A stretch of 64,000 bases of DNA from Paraburkholderia tropica (GCF_900109265.1 NZ_FNZM01000012.1:248001-312000); one strand, 5' to 3'; positions 1 to 8,393 are shown, numbered from the stretch's first letter. A program made the numbers and translations. Notes: a model not told the origin generated them from the letters alone.

Positions 1-291
1 CGTGGCGCGCAGCCGCCTGGCCGTGTCGGCGATTGCCTGCGCGATCGGCAGCGGCACGGGGTCCGCGTCGCGCGCGTGACGCACGAACGCGCGTTCGAGA
101 CGCCCCGAATTGCGCAGCGCCACGTGCGCCGACGAACCCTTCGTGCAGAGCCGTCCGAAGTTGGTCGGATGCTCGGCGTCGCCGGCGATTTTCGTGACCG
201 CGCCATCCTCGACCTGCAGGATCATGCCGCAGCCCACACCGCAGTAGGGGCACACGGTCTTGACGGATTTCGCGGACTTCGGGCTGCTCAT
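1..291 (-). CDS. nasA: Assimilatory nitrate reductase catalytic subunit, N-terminal part (cut by window edge)
   Basis: Only the first 97 codons are inside the window. The translation starts MSSPKSAKSVKTVCPYCGVG and carries the N-terminal [4Fe-4S] motif of molybdopterin oxidoreductases, with cysteines at residues 14, 17, 21 and 49. This matches cytoplasmic NasA-type nitrate reductase, which reduces nitrate to nitrite using a Mo-bis-MGD cofactor. It is the last visible gene of a minus-strand operon after nirB and nirD, so it supplies the nitrite that NirBD uses. An in-frame ATG two codons upstream (at 297) is an equally possible start; neither has a clear Shine-Dalgarno. A formate dehydrogenase or NapA is less likely given the NirBD context. 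Confidence 0.88.
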   Translation of the reverse strand, partial: MSSPKSAKSVKTVCPYCGVGCGMILQVEDGAVTKIAGDAEHPTNFGRLCTKGSSAHVALRNSGRLERAFVRHARDADPVPLPIAQAIADTARRLRAT

Positions 292-347
292 GCGCATTCG
301 GATCGGCTTGGTGAGTGAAAAGGCGAATCAGAAAAACTGCGTGAAAA

Positions 348-698
348 TCAGGCCGAAATCCACACCTGGCCGTTTTCCACGCGCGTGGCGAATGCGTTCA
401 CCGAGCTGCCTGGCACTTCGAGACACTCGCCGGTTTCCAGATCGAAGTGATGCTTGTAGATCGGCGACGCCACCACGATGCGCTCGCCCAGGCTGCCGAC
501 GAGACCGCGCGAGAGCACGGCCGCGTTCGAGTTCGGATCGTAGTTGCCGATCGCGAACACGCGCGCCGCGCCGTCGTCGATATGGAACACGGCGACCTGC
601 TCGCCGTTCACGAGCGCACACACGCCGGTATTCGGCACGATGTCGTCGAGCTGGCAGATCGACACCCAGGTTTCGTCTTGCTGAAGAATGGCATTCAT
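348..698 (-). CDS. nirD: Nitrite reductase (NADH) small subunit NirD
   Basis: The 116-residue protein has the Rieske-like fold of NirD small subunits. The segment SPIYKHHFDLETGECLEVPG near residues 78-97 is typical of the family, and the Rieske cysteine/histidine ligands are absent, as is usual for NirD. It partners NirB in the cytoplasmic siroheme nitrite reductase that makes ammonium from nitrite with NADH. It lies 39 bp downstream of nirB and about 56 bp upstream of nasA on the same strand, so the three genes form one assimilation operon. Length is normal. Confidence 0.93.
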   Translation of the reverse strand: MNAILQQDETWVSICQLDDIVPNTGVCALVNGEQVAVFHIDDGAARVFAIGNYDPNSNAAVLSRGLVGSLGERIVVASPIYKHHFDLETGECLEVPGSSVNAFATRVENGQVWISA

Positions 699-737
699 TT
701 CGGATTCCTCGTTATTTGTTGATCGAAAACCGCCACG

Positions 738-3359
738 TCACATCGTTTCGGCGACGACGGGAATCGCCGCCAGCCCTTCGTACTGCGCACGCACCGGCAT
801 GCCCTTGCGTTCTTCGAGCGTGGCCGGACGGATTTGTCCGCGTTCTTCGACGAAGGTCACGTTCGCGTCGCCCGCATCGCTGTTGACGAAGTGACGGAAG
901 CGGCGGCGCGTAGCCGGATCGGTCACGGCGACCTTCCATTCGTCTTCGTAGGTGTCGACCACGATCTGCATCTCGGCTTCGAGTTCGGCGGCGAGACCGA
1001 GCTTGTCGTGCACGACCACGTCGATCAGATAATCGAGGCCGCCTTCGAGGTTGTCACGCCACACGCTCGTGCGTTGCAGGCGGTCGGCCGTGCGCACATA
1101 GAACATCAGGAAGCGGTCGATGTAGCGGATCAGCGTGTCGCGGTCGAGGTCGGCGGCGAGCAGTTCGGCGTGGCGCGGCTTCATGCCGCCGTTGCCGCAC
1201 ACATACAGATTCCAGCCCTTTTCCGTGGCGATCACGCCCACGTCCTTGCCCTGCGCTTCCGCGCATTCGCGCGTGCAGCCCGAGACGCCGAACTTGATCT
1301 TGTGCGGCGCGCGCAGGCCTTTGTAGCGGTTCTCGAGGCCGATCGCGAGACCGACCGAATCGCCCACGCCGTAGCGGCACCACGTCGAGCCGACGCACGA
1401 CTTCACGGTGCGCAGCGCCTTGCCGTAGGCGTGTCCCGATTCGAAGCCCGCGTCGATCAGTTCTTCCCAGATCAGTGGCAACTGTTCGACACGCGCGCCG
1501 AACAGGTCCACGCGCTGGCCGCCCGTGATCTTCGTATAGAGGCCGTACTTCTTCGCCACCATGCCCACGGCGATCAGCCCTTCGGGCGTGACCTCGCCGC
1601 CCGGCATGCGCGGCACGACCGAATAGGTGCCGTCGCGCTGGATGTTGGCGAGGTAGTAATCGTTCGAATCCTGCAGGCTCGCGTGCTCCTTTTTGAGCAC
1701 GAATTCGTTCCAGCACGAGGCGAGAATGCCGGCCACCGCGGGCTTGCAGACATCGCAACCGAGACCGTGACCGTGCTTCGCGAGCAGCGCGCCGAAGGTC
1801 TTGATCTGCTCGACGCGCACGATGTGATACAGCTCCTGGCGCGAATACGGGAAGTGCTCGCAAAGATGATTGTTGACGCTGAGGCCCTGACGCTTCATCT
1901 CCGACTTCATGATCTGCGTGACGAGCGGCACGCAGCCGCCGCACGACGCGCCCGCGCAGGTCGTGGCCTTCATCGCGCCGATGCTGGTCGCGCCATCGCG
2001 CACGGCCGCGCAGATCTGCGCCTTCGAGACGTTGTTGCACGAACAGATCTGCGCGCCGTCGGGCAGCGCTTCCACGCCGAGCGCGGGCTTGGCGCTGCCG
2101 TCGGCTTGCGGCAGGATCAGGAATTCGGGGGCTTCCGGCAGCGCGATGCCGTTGAGCATCATTTGCAGCAGCGTGCCGTATTCGCTGGCGTCGCCGACCA
2201 TCACCGCGCCGAGCAGCTTCGTGCCGCATTCGGACACCACGAGTTTCTTGTAGACCTGGCGGCGTTCGTCGGCGAAACGATAGGCGCGGCTGCCCGGCGT
2301 CTTGCCGTGCGCGTCGCCGATGCTCGCCACATCCACGCCCATCAGTTTGAGCTTGGTGCTCATGTCCGCGCCCGCGAAGCACGCCGCCGCCGCTTCACCC
2401 ATCGCTTCGCCCGCCAGCGTCTTCGCCACGTTGCGCGCCATGTCGTAACCAGGCGCGACGAGGCCGAAAATCTGCCCTTGCCACAGCGCGCATTCGCCGA
2501 TCGCGTAGATATGCGGATCGCTCGTGCGGCACTCATTGTCGATGGCGATGCCGCCGCGCGGACCCACGTCGAGCCCGCAGGCGCGCGCGATTTCGTCGCG
2601 CGGACGGATGCCCGCCGAGAACACGATCATGTCGGTGTCGAGGTGCGTGCCGTCGGCGAACACCATGCGATTCGCGGCGCTTTCGCCATCGACGATCGCC
2701 GTGGTGTTCTTCTGCGTGTGCACCGTCACGCCGAGTTCCTCGATCTTCGCGCGCAGCACGCGGCCGCCGTCGTCGTCGACCTGCACGGCCATCAGGCGCG
2801 GCGCGAATTCCACCACATGCGTCTGCAGGCCGAGATCGCGCAACGCCTTCGCGCATTCGAGACCGAGCAGGCCGCCGCCCACCACCACGCCGGTGGTCGC
2901 GCTCGCGCCGCGGGCCTGCATCGCTTCGAGATCGTCGATCGTGCGATAGACGAAGCAATCCGCCCGATCGTTGCCGTCGATCGGCGGCACGAACGGCACC
3001 GAGCCGGTGGCGATCACGAGCTTGTCGTACGCGAGCGTTTCGCCGTTCGACACGCTCACGGTGCGCGCTTCGCGATCGATCGACACGGCCTTCGCGTCGA
3101 GCACGAGACGCACGCGTTCGCGCACGTCGTCGCGTTCGAAGAAGCCCGGCGCGACGAGCGAGAGATCGTCGGCGCTCTTGCCCGCGAAAAATTCGGAGAG
3201 ATGCACGCGGTCGTAGGCCGGACGCGGCTCCTCGCAGAGCACCGTGACGCGCACGTTCGCGCTTTCGGCGAGCACGCTCTCGAGAAATTTATGGCCCACC
3301 ATGCCGTGGCCAATGACGACGACGTTCAGACCGTTCACTGCGAGCGAAGTTTGCGTCAT
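738..3359 (-). CDS. nirB: Nitrite reductase (NADH) large subunit NirB
   Basis: This 873-residue protein has the full NirB domain order. An FAD/NADH oxidoreductase comes first (VVVIGHGMVG from residue 13 and a second Rossmann motif VVVGGGLLG near 158). A BFD-like [2Fe-2S] region follows (ICSCNNV near 437), then the ferredoxin-like/siroheme-[4Fe-4S] half with SCVGSTWC and GCTRECAEA. It catalyses six-electron reduction of nitrite to ammonium in the cytoplasm. The ATG at 3359 was chosen because the family consensus begins within 15 residues of it. An upstream extension of the frame would read through the leader terminator. It is first gene of nirB-nirD-nasA. Confidence 0.96.
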   Translation of the reverse strand: MTQTSLAVNGLNVVVIGHGMVGHKFLESVLAESANVRVTVLCEEPRPAYDRVHLSEFFAGKSADDLSLVAPGFFERDDVRERVRLVLDAKAVSIDREARTVSVSNGETLAYDKLVIATGSVPFVPPIDGNDRADCFVYRTIDDLEAMQARGASATTGVVVGGGLLGLECAKALRDLGLQTHVVEFAPRLMAVQVDDDGGRVLRAKIEELGVTVHTQKNTTAIVDGESAANRMVFADGTHLDTDMIVFSAGIRPRDEIARACGLDVGPRGGIAIDNECRTSDPHIYAIGECALWQGQIFGLVAPGYDMARNVAKTLAGEAMGEAAAACFAGADMSTKLKLMGVDVASIGDAHGKTPGSRAYRFADERRQVYKKLVVSECGTKLLGAVMVGDASEYGTLLQMMLNGIALPEAPEFLILPQADGSAKPALGVEALPDGAQICSCNNVSKAQICAAVRDGATSIGAMKATTCAGASCGGCVPLVTQIMKSEMKRQGLSVNNHLCEHFPYSRQELYHIVRVEQIKTFGALLAKHGHGLGCDVCKPAVAGILASCWNEFVLKKEHASLQDSNDYYLANIQRDGTYSVVPRMPGGEVTPEGLIAVGMVAKKYGLYTKITGGQRVDLFGARVEQLPLIWEELIDAGFESGHAYGKALRTVKSCVGSTWCRYGVGDSVGLAIGLENRYKGLRAPHKIKFGVSGCTRECAEAQGKDVGVIATEKGWNLYVCGNGGMKPRHAELLAADLDRDTLIRYIDRFLMFYVRTADRLQRTSVWRDNLEGGLDYLIDVVVHDKLGLAAELEAEMQIVVDTYEDEWKVAVTDPATRRRFRHFVNSDAGDANVTFVEERGQIRPATLEERKGMPVRAQYEGLAAIPVVAETM

Positions 3360-3370
3360 GCTTGTGCACC

Positions 3371-3426
3371 AAATAAAAAGGCGTCCCGCGAAGCCAGCTT
3401 GCAATAAGCCAGACTCGGGGGACGCC
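3371..3426 (-). terminator. Leader attenuator (intrinsic terminator) of the nirB operon
   Basis: On the minus strand GGCGTCCC (3419-3426) pairs with GGGACGCC (3380-3387), followed at once by TTTTTATTT. The run of T ends only 11 nt before the nirB ATG, so this terminator sits in the untranslated leader and would block the operon unless bypassed. The 5' arm is preceded by CAACG, giving the element CAACGGCGTCCC that recurs in two other nitrate leaders of this window. Its role as a NasT/NasR (ANTAR) controlled attenuator is an inference from that family's known mechanism. Confidence 0.82.
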
Positions 3427-3473
3427 GTTGCCCTGAATTCAATCGATTTGCACTGCTCTGCTGCTGCGCAGCC

Positions 3474-3489
3474 GGATCGCCGTTGATCC
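3474..3489 (-). promoter_or_regulatory. ANTAR-type hexaloop hairpin in the nirB leader
   Basis: The minus strand reads GGATC-AACGGC-GATCC: a perfect 5-bp stem closing a six-base loop with A at position 1 and G at position 4. ANTAR antiterminators are known to bind stem-loops with that loop signature. It starts about 5 nt after the transcription start expected from the sigma-54 promoter at 3505-3520. A second, less clear GC-rich hairpin (about 3448-3472, CTGC/GCAG arms) follows before the terminator. Confidence 0.68.
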
Positions 3490-3504
3490 TGTCGACGATC
3501 GTTA

Positions 3505-3520
3505 TGCAAGCGCTGTGCCA
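3505..3520 (-). promoter_or_regulatory. Sigma-54 promoter for nirB-nirD-nasA
   Basis: The minus strand reads TGGCACAGCGCTTGCA, which matches the sigma-54 consensus TGGCACGNNNNTTGCW at every fixed position but one, with the required GG-N10-GC spacing. Transcription would start near 3495, giving a leader of about 135 nt that contains the hexaloop hairpin and the terminator. Nitrogen (NtrC) control is the usual partner of such promoters. No NtrC enhancer site was identified with confidence. Confidence 0.75.
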
Positions 3521-3779
3521 ATTCGTGCGCGCGGCGCGAAAGCCCCGTGCAGCGGGCTTTTCACGTGATCGCTCGCGGGCGGCGCACCGCAACGGCCTGA
3601 CGCGTCGTGATGCAGCGGAGCACAGATTTGGTGCCGTGCAGCACAGTCGCTGTGCGCTGTCGCCATGAATGGGCCGGCTTCGCGTTAGTGCGCTGTCGAT
3701 GCCGCGCATAAGGTTTCGGGCGCGTGCGATGCGCGCAGAAAGGCATCGACGAGACAGGCGCGCGCAGCGCACCGCGCGC
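3521..3779. other. Divergent control region between nirB and the uroporphyrinogen-III methyltransferase
   Basis: About 260 bp between the two divergent sigma-54 promoters carry no convincing gene. They contain GC-rich short inverted repeats, for example AGCCC/GGGCT near 3541-3559 and GCACAG/CTGTGC near 3641-3656. Activator sites are expected here, but I could not name one. Confidence 0.4.
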
Positions 3780-3795
3780 TGGTCTGGAACTTGCG
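3780..3795 (+). promoter_or_regulatory. Probable sigma-54 promoter for the methyltransferase gene
   Basis: TGGTCTGGAACTTGCG keeps GG (3781-3782), TTGC (3791-3794) and the exact GG-N10-GC spacing, though the CAC part of the -24 element is lost. It lies 29 nt upstream of an AACGAT hexaloop hairpin. This is similar to the arrangement at nirB and at the nitrate transporter operon, which is the main reason for believing it. Confidence 0.58.
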
Positions 3796-3822
3796 TGATC
3801 AGCGCGTGCGAGTCGATACGAA

Positions 3823-3873
3823 CGGCAACGATGCCGGGCGCGTCGCGCGATGCTGGCACGCGACGCATCGCCC
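3823..3873 (+). promoter_or_regulatory. Tandem leader hairpins (ANTAR-type) of the methyltransferase gene
   Basis: The first hairpin is CGGC-AACGAT-GCCG (3823-3836), whose six-base loop has A at position 1 and G at position 4. It is followed directly by a long stem (3836-3873) in which CGTCGCG pairs with CGCGACG and outer GGGCG pairs with CGCCC around an 11-nt loop. This two-hairpin layout ahead of a terminator is what ANTAR proteins bind. The second loop does not fit the hexaloop signature cleanly. Confidence 0.6.
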
Positions 3874-3898
3874 TCGCAGGATGGACAGAACTCAGGAC

Positions 3899-3943
3899 AA
3901 CGGCGTCCCCTCGTCATCAACGACGAGCGGACGCCGTTTTTTA
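3899..3943 (+). terminator. Leader attenuator of the methyltransferase gene
   Basis: ACGGCGTCC (3900-3908) pairs with GGACGCCGT (3929-3937), with an inner CTCGTC/GACGAG stem, followed by TTTTTTATT. The T-run ends about 14 nt before the first ATG (3957). The 5' side shares the CAACGGCGTCCC element with the nirB and nitrate-transporter leaders, although the rest of the stem-loop differs. Confidence 0.8.
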
Positions 3944-3956
3944 TTGGGCAATCGAG

Positions 3957-4772
3957 ATGATCGACATGACGAACCGTAACGCCATCGGCACGATGGGCAA
4001 GGTCACTTTATTGAGCGCGGGTCCGGGCGACCTCGACCTGCTGACGTTGAAAGCGGCGAAGGCGCTCGCGAGCGCGGACGTCGTGCTGATCGACGACCTC
4101 GTGAATCCCGAGATCGCCACGCTCGCTCCGCAGGCGCGCGTCATCAAGGTCGGCAAGCGCGGCGGTTGCCGCTCGACGCCGCAAGCGTTTATCGAGCGCC
4201 TGATGCAGCGTTACGCGAAAAAAGGCGCGCATGTCGTGCGCGTGAAAGGCGGCGACGCGCTGCTGTTCGGGCGCGCGGGCGAGGAACTCGCGGCGCTCGA
4301 TCGCGCGCGCATTCCGGTGCAGATCGTGAACGGGATTTCGTCGGCGTTCGCGGCGGCGGCGGGACTCGGCGTCTCGCTCACGCATCGCGATCATTGCCAG
4401 GGCGTGATCTTCGTGACGGCGCATCTGCGCGATCACAGCGAGCCCGACTGGCGCGCGCTCGCGGCCACCGGCATGACGCTCGCGATCTACATGGGCATGA
4501 GCCGCATCGAGGGCTTGTGCGCGACGCTCGCGCAGGCGCTCTCGCCCGCCACACCCGCCGCCGTCGTGCAGTGGGCGGGCAGCGCGAACGAGCGCCGTGT
4601 GACGGGCGCGCTCGGCACGATCGCGGCGCTCGCGCGCGACGCCGGGCTCGGCAGTCCGGCGATCATTCTGGTCGGCGAGGCGATTGGCGAGGCGCTGGCT
4701 TTCGCGCCGCGTCAAGCGGATGTTGCAGCGCCGAATGCTGCGGCGACGCTGCCGCAATTGCGCCGCGCGTGA
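3957..4772 (+). CDS. cobA: Uroporphyrinogen-III C-methyltransferase (siroheme synthesis)
   Basis: The 271-residue protein is a stand-alone SUMT. It has the SAM-methylase motifs LLSAGPGDLDLLTLKAAKAL near residues 18-37 and VRVKGGDALLFGRAGEELAAL near 95-115. It methylates uroporphyrinogen III twice with SAM to give precorrin-2, the precursor of siroheme. NirB needs siroheme, which explains its divergent position beside nirB and its matching leader. A dehydrogenase/ferrochelatase domain (CysG) is absent, so those steps must be encoded elsewhere. A second in-frame ATG at 3966 is possible. Other names in use are sumT and nasE-like; the symbol is a family name, not proof of cobalamin use. Confidence 0.9.
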   Translation: MIDMTNRNAIGTMGKVTLLSAGPGDLDLLTLKAAKALASADVVLIDDLVNPEIATLAPQARVIKVGKRGGCRSTPQAFIERLMQRYAKKGAHVVRVKGGDALLFGRAGEELAALDRARIPVQIVNGISSAFAAAAGLGVSLTHRDHCQGVIFVTAHLRDHSEPDWRALAATGMTLAIYMGMSRIEGLCATLAQALSPATPAAVVQWAGSANERRVTGALGTIAALARDAGLGSPAIILVGEAIGEALAFAPRQADVAAPNAAATLPQLRRA

Positions 4773-4800
4773 GCATCGCCACTAAGCGCGACATCGACGC

Positions 4801-5085
4801 TTACTTGATCTCGACTTCGACGAACACCACTTCGCGCGGCGATGCATTGACGACGTTGTGCTCCACGCCCTGCAAGCCCGCGTAGCTCTGCCCCGCGACG
4901 AGCGGTTTCTCGCGCGGACCGTCGCGGGTTTCGATCAGCAGCACGCCATCGGTTTGCGGCACGACGATGTAATCGTGACCGTGCACGTGCCAGCCGGTTT
5001 CGGCGCCGGGCGCGAAGCGCCATTCGGTGACGATGGCGCGCGCGTTCGAGACCTGCACGGTGGGGACGGCTTGAGGACGGCTCAT
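4801..5085 (-). CDS. Small single-domain cupin protein
   Basis: The 94-residue protein is one cupin barrel. The first metal motif is partly present (GAETGWHVHGHDYIVVP, residues about 27-43) and the second motif region includes GVEHNVVNAS (about 73-82). There is no signal peptide, so it is probably cytoplasmic. The substrate cannot be told; small cupins of this kind are often annotated as cupin-2 or cytoplasmic pectate/quercetin-like proteins without function. It is convergent with the upstream methyltransferase gene (28 bp gap) and not obviously in an operon. Confidence 0.7.
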   Translation of the reverse strand: MSRPQAVPTVQVSNARAIVTEWRFAPGAETGWHVHGHDYIVVPQTDGVLLIETRDGPREKPLVAGQSYAGLQGVEHNVVNASPREVVFVEVEIK

Positions 5086-5266
5086 GGGGTGCTCCTGATG
5101 TTGTTATCGGACGACGATCGAATGATCTCGTGCGCCGATTCTCAGGCAAGCGGCCCTTCACGGAAAGTGACAGTGCGTGCGCGCGGACCAGCACAGTTGC
5201 GCGCGCATGAAACGCACGGTCAACGCAAAACCGTCGCGAATCAATTAGTCAGCATGCCGAATAAAA

Positions 5267-6058
5267 TCAGCGCCCGCCGCTCACCACGCGCTTCGCCACC
5301 AGCCCCGGCAGACGCAAGCCAAATCCGGCCACGAGCCGCAGGTGCATCCACGACAGCAGCAGATTGTCGCGCGCATAGTTGAAGTGCGAGACGCCGCCTT
5401 CGTCGGCCTTGAAATAGCGCACCGGCGCTTCGATCTGGATCGGCCGCACGCCCGCCCAGCACAGCCGCACGGCGGCTTCGGGATCGAAGTCGAAACGGCG
5501 CATCCACGGCAGACGCGTCATGATCGTGCGCAGCGGCGTGATCGGATAGACGCGGAATCCATACAGCGAATCGCCGATGCCCGCCCACAGCGTTTCCACG
5601 TCGGCGAGCAGATTCGACACGCGGCGGCCCTGCACGCGCAGTTGCGGCGCGCTCGCATCGAACTTCGGGCGGCCGAGCACCATCGCCTCGGGATTCGCCT
5701 GCGAAGCGGCCATGAAACGCGGGATCAGGTCGGCGGGATGCTGGCCGTCGGAGTCCATCGTGAGCACGTGCGTGAAGCCCTGCGCCGCGGCGGCCTCGAT
5801 GCCCGCGAGCACCGCGCCGCCCTTGCCGCGATTGACGGGCAGCACGATCACGCGCAGGCCGTCGTCCTGCGCGGCCATCGCCTGCAGACGTTCGGCGCTG
5901 CCGTCGGTGCTGCCGTCGACGACCACCCACACGGGATTCCAGTGCGCACGCGCGGCGCGCACCGTCTCATCGACCTTCATGCCGGGGTTGTAGCTCGGAA
6001 TCAGGACGAGATGCGTCGCGCTGGCGCGCGGCGGGGTGGAAGTAACGTCGGCTTGCAT
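5267..6058 (-). CDS. Family 2 glycosyltransferase of the aryl-polyene-like cluster
   Basis: The 263-residue protein begins with a GT-A fold: LVLIPSYNPGM near residue 18, then the DXD-type segment TMDSDGQHPADLI near 100. It resembles dolichyl-phosphate-mannose-synthase-like GT2 enzymes and lacks long C-terminal membrane segments. It follows the ketoreductase gene with a 36-bp gap on the minus strand, so ACP, ketoreductase and GT2 form one unit. GT2 proteins occur in aryl polyene and flexirubin clusters, where they are thought to help attach the polyene to a lipid or sugar anchor. Sugar donor and acceptor are unknown. Confidence 0.85.
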   Translation of the reverse strand: MQADVTSTPPRASATHLVLIPSYNPGMKVDETVRAARAHWNPVWVVVDGSTDGSAERLQAMAAQDDGLRVIVLPVNRGKGGAVLAGIEAAAAQGFTHVLTMDSDGQHPADLIPRFMAASQANPEAMVLGRPKFDASAPQLRVQGRRVSNLLADVETLWAGIGDSLYGFRVYPITPLRTIMTRLPWMRRFDFDPEAAVRLCWAGVRPIQIEAPVRYFKADEGGVSHFNYARDNLLLSWMHLRLVAGFGLRLPGLVAKRVVSGGR

Positions 6059-6094
6059 GGAACGGGAACGGAGTGGTTGGGACGGCGCGCCGGA

Positions 6095-6820
6095 TCAGGC
6101 GAGACCGCCGTTGATCGACAGCACCTGGCCGGTCACATAGGCGGCGGCTTCGGAGACCAGATAGGCGACCATCGCCGCCACTTCCTCCGGCTTGCCGGCG
6201 CGCTGCGCGGGCACGATCTGCTTGAGGCGCTCGGCGGGGAACGCGCGCTCGGCCATCGGCGACTCGATCACGCCCGGCGCGATCGCATTCACGGTGATGC
6301 CGCGCGACGCCACTTCGAGCGAGAGCGCCTTGGTCGCGCCGATCAGCCCGGCCTTGGCCGCCGAATAGTTGACCTGGCCGCGATTGCCCATCACGCCCGC
6401 GAGCGACGCGACGTTCACGATGCGCCCGTGGCGCGTGCGGATCATCGGCAGCAGAAGCGGCTGCGTGACGTTGAAGAAGCCGTTGAGCGACACGTCGATC
6501 ACGCTGCGCCACTGCTGGCGCGACATGCCGGCCATCGGCGCGTCGGCGGTGATGCCCGCGTTGTTGACGAGGATCTGCACGGGGCCGCCGTTGGCGTCGT
6601 CGATCAGCGGGGCGAGCGCGGCTTCGGTGGCGTCGGCGTCGGTGACGTCGAACGCGATCGCGCGCGCCTGCCCGCCCGCCGCGACGATGCGCTGCGCCAC
6701 GGCCTCGGCCTGCGCGAGCTGACGGTTCGCGTGCACCCAGACTTCATGCCCCGCCGCGGCCAGGGCGTCGCAGATCGCCTGGCCGATCACTCCGCTGCCG
6801 CCGGTCACGAGTGCGCGCAT
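6095..6820 (-). CDS. 3-oxoacyl-ACP reductase (FabG-like, ApeQ-type)
   Basis: This 241-residue classical short-chain reductase has the cofactor motif TGGSGVIG at residue 7, NNAG near 90 and the catalytic YSAAK near 152. It reduces the beta-keto group of ACP-bound intermediates with NADPH. Its place between an ACP gene and GT2, divergent from the ketosynthase genes, makes it the ketoreductase of the polyene pathway rather than housekeeping FabG. Length is normal for the family. Confidence 0.9.
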   Translation of the reverse strand: MRALVTGGSGVIGQAICDALAAAGHEVWVHANRQLAQAEAVAQRIVAAGGQARAIAFDVTDADATEAALAPLIDDANGGPVQILVNNAGITADAPMAGMSRQQWRSVIDVSLNGFFNVTQPLLLPMIRTRHGRIVNVASLAGVMGNRGQVNYSAAKAGLIGATKALSLEVASRGITVNAIAPGVIESPMAERAFPAERLKQIVPAQRAGKPEEVAAMVAYLVSEAAAYVTGQVLSINGGLA

Positions 6821-6861
6821 CGGCTCTCTCCTGTCGTTCGTCGGTCGCGTGGCGCGTGCGA

Positions 6862-7122
6862 TCAGCGCACGCGATGCGCGTCGACGTAGGCCGCCAGCGC
6901 GCCGAGCGTCGCGAAGATCTTTTCGTTGTCCGGGTTGTCCGAGCGCAGCTCGAAACCGTACTTCTTCGAGATCAGCAGCGCGATTTCGAGAATGTCGATG
7001 GAGTCGAGCCCGAAGCCTTCGCCATAGAGCGGGGTTTCGGCCGTGACGTCGTCGAGCGAGACGTCTTCGAGATTCAGTTCGCCGACGATGAGCGCGGCCA
7101 GTTCATGTTCGAGAGCGTTCAT
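6862..7122 (-). CDS. Acyl carrier protein
   Basis: This 86-residue acidic protein has the phosphopantetheine attachment motif GLDSID, with the serine at residue 41. It would carry the growing polyene chain as a thioester. Only this one ACP gene is seen in the cluster, whereas characterised aryl polyene clusters usually have two (ApeE and ApeF). It is the first gene of the minus-strand unit ACP-ketoreductase-GT2. Confidence 0.92.
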   Translation of the reverse strand: MNALEHELAALIVGELNLEDVSLDDVTAETPLYGEGFGLDSIDILEIALLISKKYGFELRSDNPDNEKIFATLGALAAYVDAHRVR

Positions 7123-7618
7123 AGGCGTGCGTATCGTGTCGCGGTCGTACCGCGGTTGCGTCCCGTCGGGGGCGCGCCGGACGGGACATCGTCCACGCCG
7201 CCGCTTGCCTCGCAGGCGCGTTCACCCCGCTCTGCCTGCCCGATTTAGGGATCGTTTGGTAAAAGTTACGCGGATTCTAGACGATGGGTATCGGGGCGTA
7301 TACGGTGTCGCCCGCCGAAAGGTTACAGACGTTCCGAACCGTCTCGCCCGCAATTTTGGGACACGACCGCCGCAGACGCTTGCACGGCATTGGACGCGCG
7401 CCGATCGGAGCGGGGTCGCGGCTTGCACAGAGGCATACAAACGGTTACAAACCTGCCGGTGCCTTGTCGGACGGCGCTACGCCGCCACCCTAAAATACGG
7501 CTGCCACCCGCCTGCAGGCTGTTTGCGGCCCGTTTTTGTCATATCTATGACGGCTTCCGGCATGGAAAATAGCGCCGCCGAAGCCGCCGCCCACTACCAT
7601 TTGAAGATAAGGAACCCG
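7123..7618. other. Divergent promoter region of the polyene-like cluster
   Basis: No gene is supported in these 496 bp. The stretch is less GC-rich than its flanks and holds the word GTTAC three times (about 7265, 7321 and 7446). One copy lies inside GGTTACAGACGTTCCGAACC (7319-7338), whose ends GGTT/AACC form a short inverted repeat that may be an operator. Promoters for both arms must lie here, but no box is good enough to call. Confidence 0.4.
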
Positions 7619-8341
7619 ATGTCACGCCGCACCGACGCGCCAGCCGCGCCTGCCGCGCCCTCGCCGGACCGCCGTCCGGACAGCGCCCGCTCCCCGAGGG
7701 AAGCGGCGCTGGGCGTCGTGCGCGCGGGTCTGGCTGTGGCGGGCGTGATCGCGTACCAGTTGCTCGCGCATCGAGCGGTGGCCACGCCCGGCGAAGCGGG
7801 TCTCGGCCTCGCGATGGCGCTGCTGCCGCCGCTCGTGCTCGCGCTGGGCGCCGCCGCCGGATCGCCGCGCCGCGCCTGGCTGCTGCCGCTCTGGGCGCTG
7901 ACCGTCGGGGCGTTGTGGAGCGCGCGCACGCCGCTTGCTTATCACTTCGAATGGGGTCTGTATCTCGAACACGTGAGCTTCAACCTCGGGCTGGCGCTGC
8001 TGTTCGGGCGCACGCTGGCCGCCGGGCGCGAGCCGCTGTGCACGCAGTTCGCGCGCACGATGCGCGGCGGCGGTCCGCTGCCGCGTGCGATCGTGCGCTA
8101 CACGCGCCGCATCACGCTCGCGTGGACGCTGTTTTTCGTGGCGATCGCCGCTGTGTCGACGCTGATGTTCGCGTTCGCGCCGATCGTCGCCTGGGCCACC
8201 TTCGCCAACTACGTCGCGCTGCCCCTGGTGGGCGCGATGTTCGCCGCCGAGCACGCCTGCCGCGCGCTGGCGCTGCCGCACGAACCGCGCGCCCGCATGC
8301 TCGACGCGGTGCGGGCGTACCGCGCGCGCGCCACGCCCTGA
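7619..8341 (+). CDS. COG4648-type inner-membrane protein of the polyene-like cluster
   Basis: The 240-residue protein is strongly hydrophobic, with about five or six predicted membrane segments (around residues 32-50, 60-80, 86-100, 115-130, 165-185 and 190-210). Proteins of this kind (COG4648) are regular members of aryl polyene clusters, where their role is unknown. The ATG at 7619 is preceded by AAGGA at the right distance, which decides the start. It is the first gene of the long plus-strand operon. Confidence 0.78.
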   Translation: MSRRTDAPAAPAAPSPDRRPDSARSPREAALGVVRAGLAVAGVIAYQLLAHRAVATPGEAGLGLAMALLPPLVLALGAAAGSPRRAWLLPLWALTVGALWSARTPLAYHFEWGLYLEHVSFNLGLALLFGRTLAAGREPLCTQFARTMRGGGPLPRAIVRYTRRITLAWTLFFVAIAAVSTLMFAFAPIVAWATFANYVALPLVGAMFAAEHACRALALPHEPRARMLDAVRAYRARATP

Positions 8342-8393
8342 ACGACGGGCCGGCAGCCGCGCTGCTGGCCGAAGTTTTCGCATCAACCGATTT

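Noticed and set aside
834..3407. Long plus-strand open frame (857 codons) opposite nirB
   Set aside because: It is the antisense shadow of a high-GC gene; its translation is His/Arg/Ala-rich with no domain, while the minus-strand frame is an unmistakable NirB.
7319..7338. GGTT...AACC inverted repeat as a named regulator operator
   Set aside because: Half-sites of four bases are too short to assign, so it is only mentioned in the intergenic note.
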